This document shows positions 62,800-64,000 of a stretch of DNA of 64,000 bases, piece after piece. The DNA is from Treponema sp. (GTDB lineage Bacteria; Spirochaetota; Spirochaetia; Treponematales; Treponemataceae): contig JAFZRP010000008.1 in the NCBI GenBank assembly GCA_017619795.1, forward strand, positions 48,756 through 112,755. Reading direction: 5' to 3'. The number at the start of each line of letters is the position of its first letter. The stretch's first letter is position 1. The notes below the pieces were generated by a model. It was not told where the DNA came from, ran no database searches, and was given only the letters and a program-made list of their open reading frames with translations. A program made the translations under genes and the position numbers.

Positions 62800-62956
62800 A
62801 TTATCGGGTCAAGCCCGATAATGACATCGATAAAGCCGATAATGACACGAATAATGTCATATTCGGACTATAACTGTCATATTCGGACTTGATCCGAATA
62901 TCTATGTTTATAAAATTATAAATGTGAAAGATTGTCGGGTCAAGCCCGACAATGAC
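62800..62956. repeat. Second cluster of palindromic repeats
   Basis: Palindromes at 62800-62825 (ATTATCGGG, TCAAG, CCCGATAATGAC), 62875-62902 (TCATATTCGGA, CTTGA, TCCGAATA) and 62930-62956 (ATTGTCGGG, TCAAG, CCCGACAATGAC), with several half copies (for example GCCGATAATGACA, TGTCATATTCGGAC) between them. Confidence 0.85.
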
Positions 62957-63003
62957 AATAAGCTATACAACAATGACAATAAGCTATACAACAATGACAA
63001 TAA
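62951..63003. repeat. 21-bp tandem repeat
   Basis: Two exact 21-bp units (62951-62971, 62972-62992), each starting AATGACAATAAGC, and a third partial copy ending at 63003, joined to the palindrome at 62930. The repeat ends just before the GH2 gene's stop. Confidence 0.85.
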
Positions 63004-63015
63004 AATGGCCGAGAA

Positions 63016-64000
63016 TTACACGGTTTCAATACGTATCCGCAGTTCTCCATTCACTTTTGGCAAACCTATTCTGTATTTTTCTGCAAGAACAGGGCCGCAG
63101 GAATTAGAACCGACACCTGCCATCTTATAATCAAAGCAAATTACATTAGAAGAATCCTTTTCAAGCTCAAAGTTGTGACGCCTTGTGTACAACTCTTCCT
63201 GAGAATATTCACTTGCATTAAAGCTTATTTTCTTGCCATCAACGCCCGTGCAGATAATTGCAAGCTTATTCTTTTTGTTTATAACCTTTGCGTAGCTGCA
63301 GTGATAGTGAGAGCTGTTTTCCTGTGGCCGGATATACGGTTCAAACATATCCTTTATTTTTGCAGTAAACTTGCCAACATAACAGGCCTGATGTTTATCT
63401 ATATAACTTTCAGTTGGTCCGTATCCAAGATACTCTGCTGTATCAAAAGATTTTTTTACAAAGAACCTGAGTCCGATTCTCGGCAGAAAAAGAAGCTTGC
63501 TTGAAGCAGTCAAATCAAAGCTGACAGAAAGTTCACCGTTTTCATCTATTGTATAAATTACATAACCGTAAAAGAACGGCTGATAAATATTCCACCCGAA
63601 AGATTCCTTTACAGTGATTTTTGTGATTTTGGATGATTTTTTACCTTCAATTGATTCAACTTTTATACCGTAGATTTTTGTATCATAATCGTGAAGATGA
63701 GCACGATACCAGTCTCCGCGCATTGAATCGTTATCAGTCGGGGCCCGCATAAAGTTTAACTTAACCGGTGCATTCAGGATTTCAAATCCATTGCAGCTGA
63801 TTGAATCGAAAGTTGCGGTGCGAAGATTAAAGTCAAACTTAATGTTTCCAGAATTGATGACTAACGTACCATTTTCCGGTTTTGTAAATCCGTCAGCTTT
63901 ATCAGTTTTATAATCCTTTTTATAGAACGCCAGCATTTTATCTATTTCTTCGCGCGCAATTCTCTGTTTTCCATTTTCATCGCGTACACAAGGATCTGGA
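63016..64000 (-). CDS. GH2 beta-galactosidase, C-terminal part (partial)
   Basis: The frame stays open to the right edge of the window, so only the C-terminal 328 or so residues are seen. They form the beta-galactosidase small-chain domain: FMRAPTDNDSMRGDWYRAHL, GLRFFVKKSFDTAEYLGYGP, PTESYIDKHQACYVG and a C-terminal GSNSCGPVLAEKYRI. This belongs to the LacZ type of GH2. Upstream residues (DPCVRDENGKQRIAREEIDK) confirm that the open frame continues. The catalytic domain lies outside the window, so substrate and start are unknown. Confidence 0.88.
   Translation of the reverse strand, partial: PDPCVRDENGKQRIAREEIDKMLAFYKKDYKTDKADGFTKPENGTLVINSGNIKFDFNLRTATFDSISCNGFEILNAPVKLNFMRAPTDNDSMRGDWYRAHLHDYDTKIYGIKVESIEGKKSSKITKITVKESFGWNIYQPFFYGYVIYTIDENGELSVSFDLTASSKLLFLPRIGLRFFVKKSFDTAEYLGYGPTESYIDKHQACYVGKFTAKIKDMFEPYIRPQENSSHYHCSYAKVINKKNKLAIICTGVDGKKISFNASEYSQEELYTRRHNFELEKDSSNVICFDYKMAGVGSNSCGPVLAEKYRIGLPKVNGELRIRIETV

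Overview
The window looks like a chromosomal segment of a gut- or rumen-type Treponema (Spirochaetes). The main reasons are two FlaA-type periplasmic flagellar sheath genes next to a class II fructose-bisphosphate aldolase, a cheA / cheW-cheR hybrid / cheX / cheY operon of the spirochaete kind, many lipoproteins with loose spirochaetal lipoboxes, and polysaccharide-active enzymes (GH16, GH130, GH2, a CE2-like esterase). The species cannot be named from the sequence alone. No tRNA, rRNA, CRISPR array, intact transposase or prophage was seen.

Layout. 1-6732: a minus-strand division and cell-wall cluster (mraZ, rsmH, ftsL, murF, ftsW, ftsQ, ftsA) driven by a TTGACT/TAAAAT promoter followed by four AGTGGN boxes at exact 10-bp steps, a probable MraZ autoregulatory operator. 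6834-8709: a nuclease-like hypothetical and an exported protein. 8846-12703: two flaA genes behind a sigma-28-like promoter, a divergent PilZ-like gene, and fba. 12713-15205: manA, a sugar nucleotidyltransferase and deoD. 15221-21332: three large minus-strand lipoproteins and a gene remnant. 21333-24588: an RsiV-like lipoprotein, an NfeD/SPFH pair and a two-gene CHR transporter. 24608-29837: a LacI-type sugar-binding domain fused to a soluble histidine kinase, its divergent NarL-type regulator, malQ and an odd OmpR-like regulator. 29855-34818: the chemotaxis operon. 34877-39456: a porin-like protein with a sigma-28-like promoter, a fused FeoA-FeoB and an M28 peptidase. 39476-44232: a telomere-like G-rich repeat, a transglutaminase lipoprotein and glyA. 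44328-47896: a PTS EIIC domain fused to an EAL phosphodiesterase, followed by a CHASE-GGDEF cyclase. 47936-56678: a phosphatase, a LacI regulator, an E2-like acyltransferase lacking its catalytic His, a lipoprotein, a CE2-like esterase, DUF5718- and APH-like proteins, a GNAT remnant, GH16 and GH130. 56706-64000: accessory DNA with a fourfold-repeat protein, gene remnants, a GIY-YIG protein, clusters of palindromic repeats, a large lipoprotein whose frame is broken at a G8 tract, and the 3' part of a beta-galactosidase.

Two themes join the genes. First, sugar sensing is wired into signalling: a cytoplasmic LacI-type domain drives a histidine kinase, and a sugar-transporter EIIC is fused to a c-di-GMP phosphodiesterase beside a diguanylate cyclase. 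Second, several regulators (cheA, the PilZ gene, the LacI-kinase and its regulator, the OmpR-like gene, the LacI gene, EIIC-EAL) have a -10 box only 5-7 nt before the start codon and no Shine-Dalgarno, which suggests leaderless transcripts. The best candidates for undescribed biology are the EIIC-EAL/CHASE-GGDEF pair, the phase-variable duplicated lipoprotein at 59448-62773, and the fourfold-repeat protein at 56748-58367.
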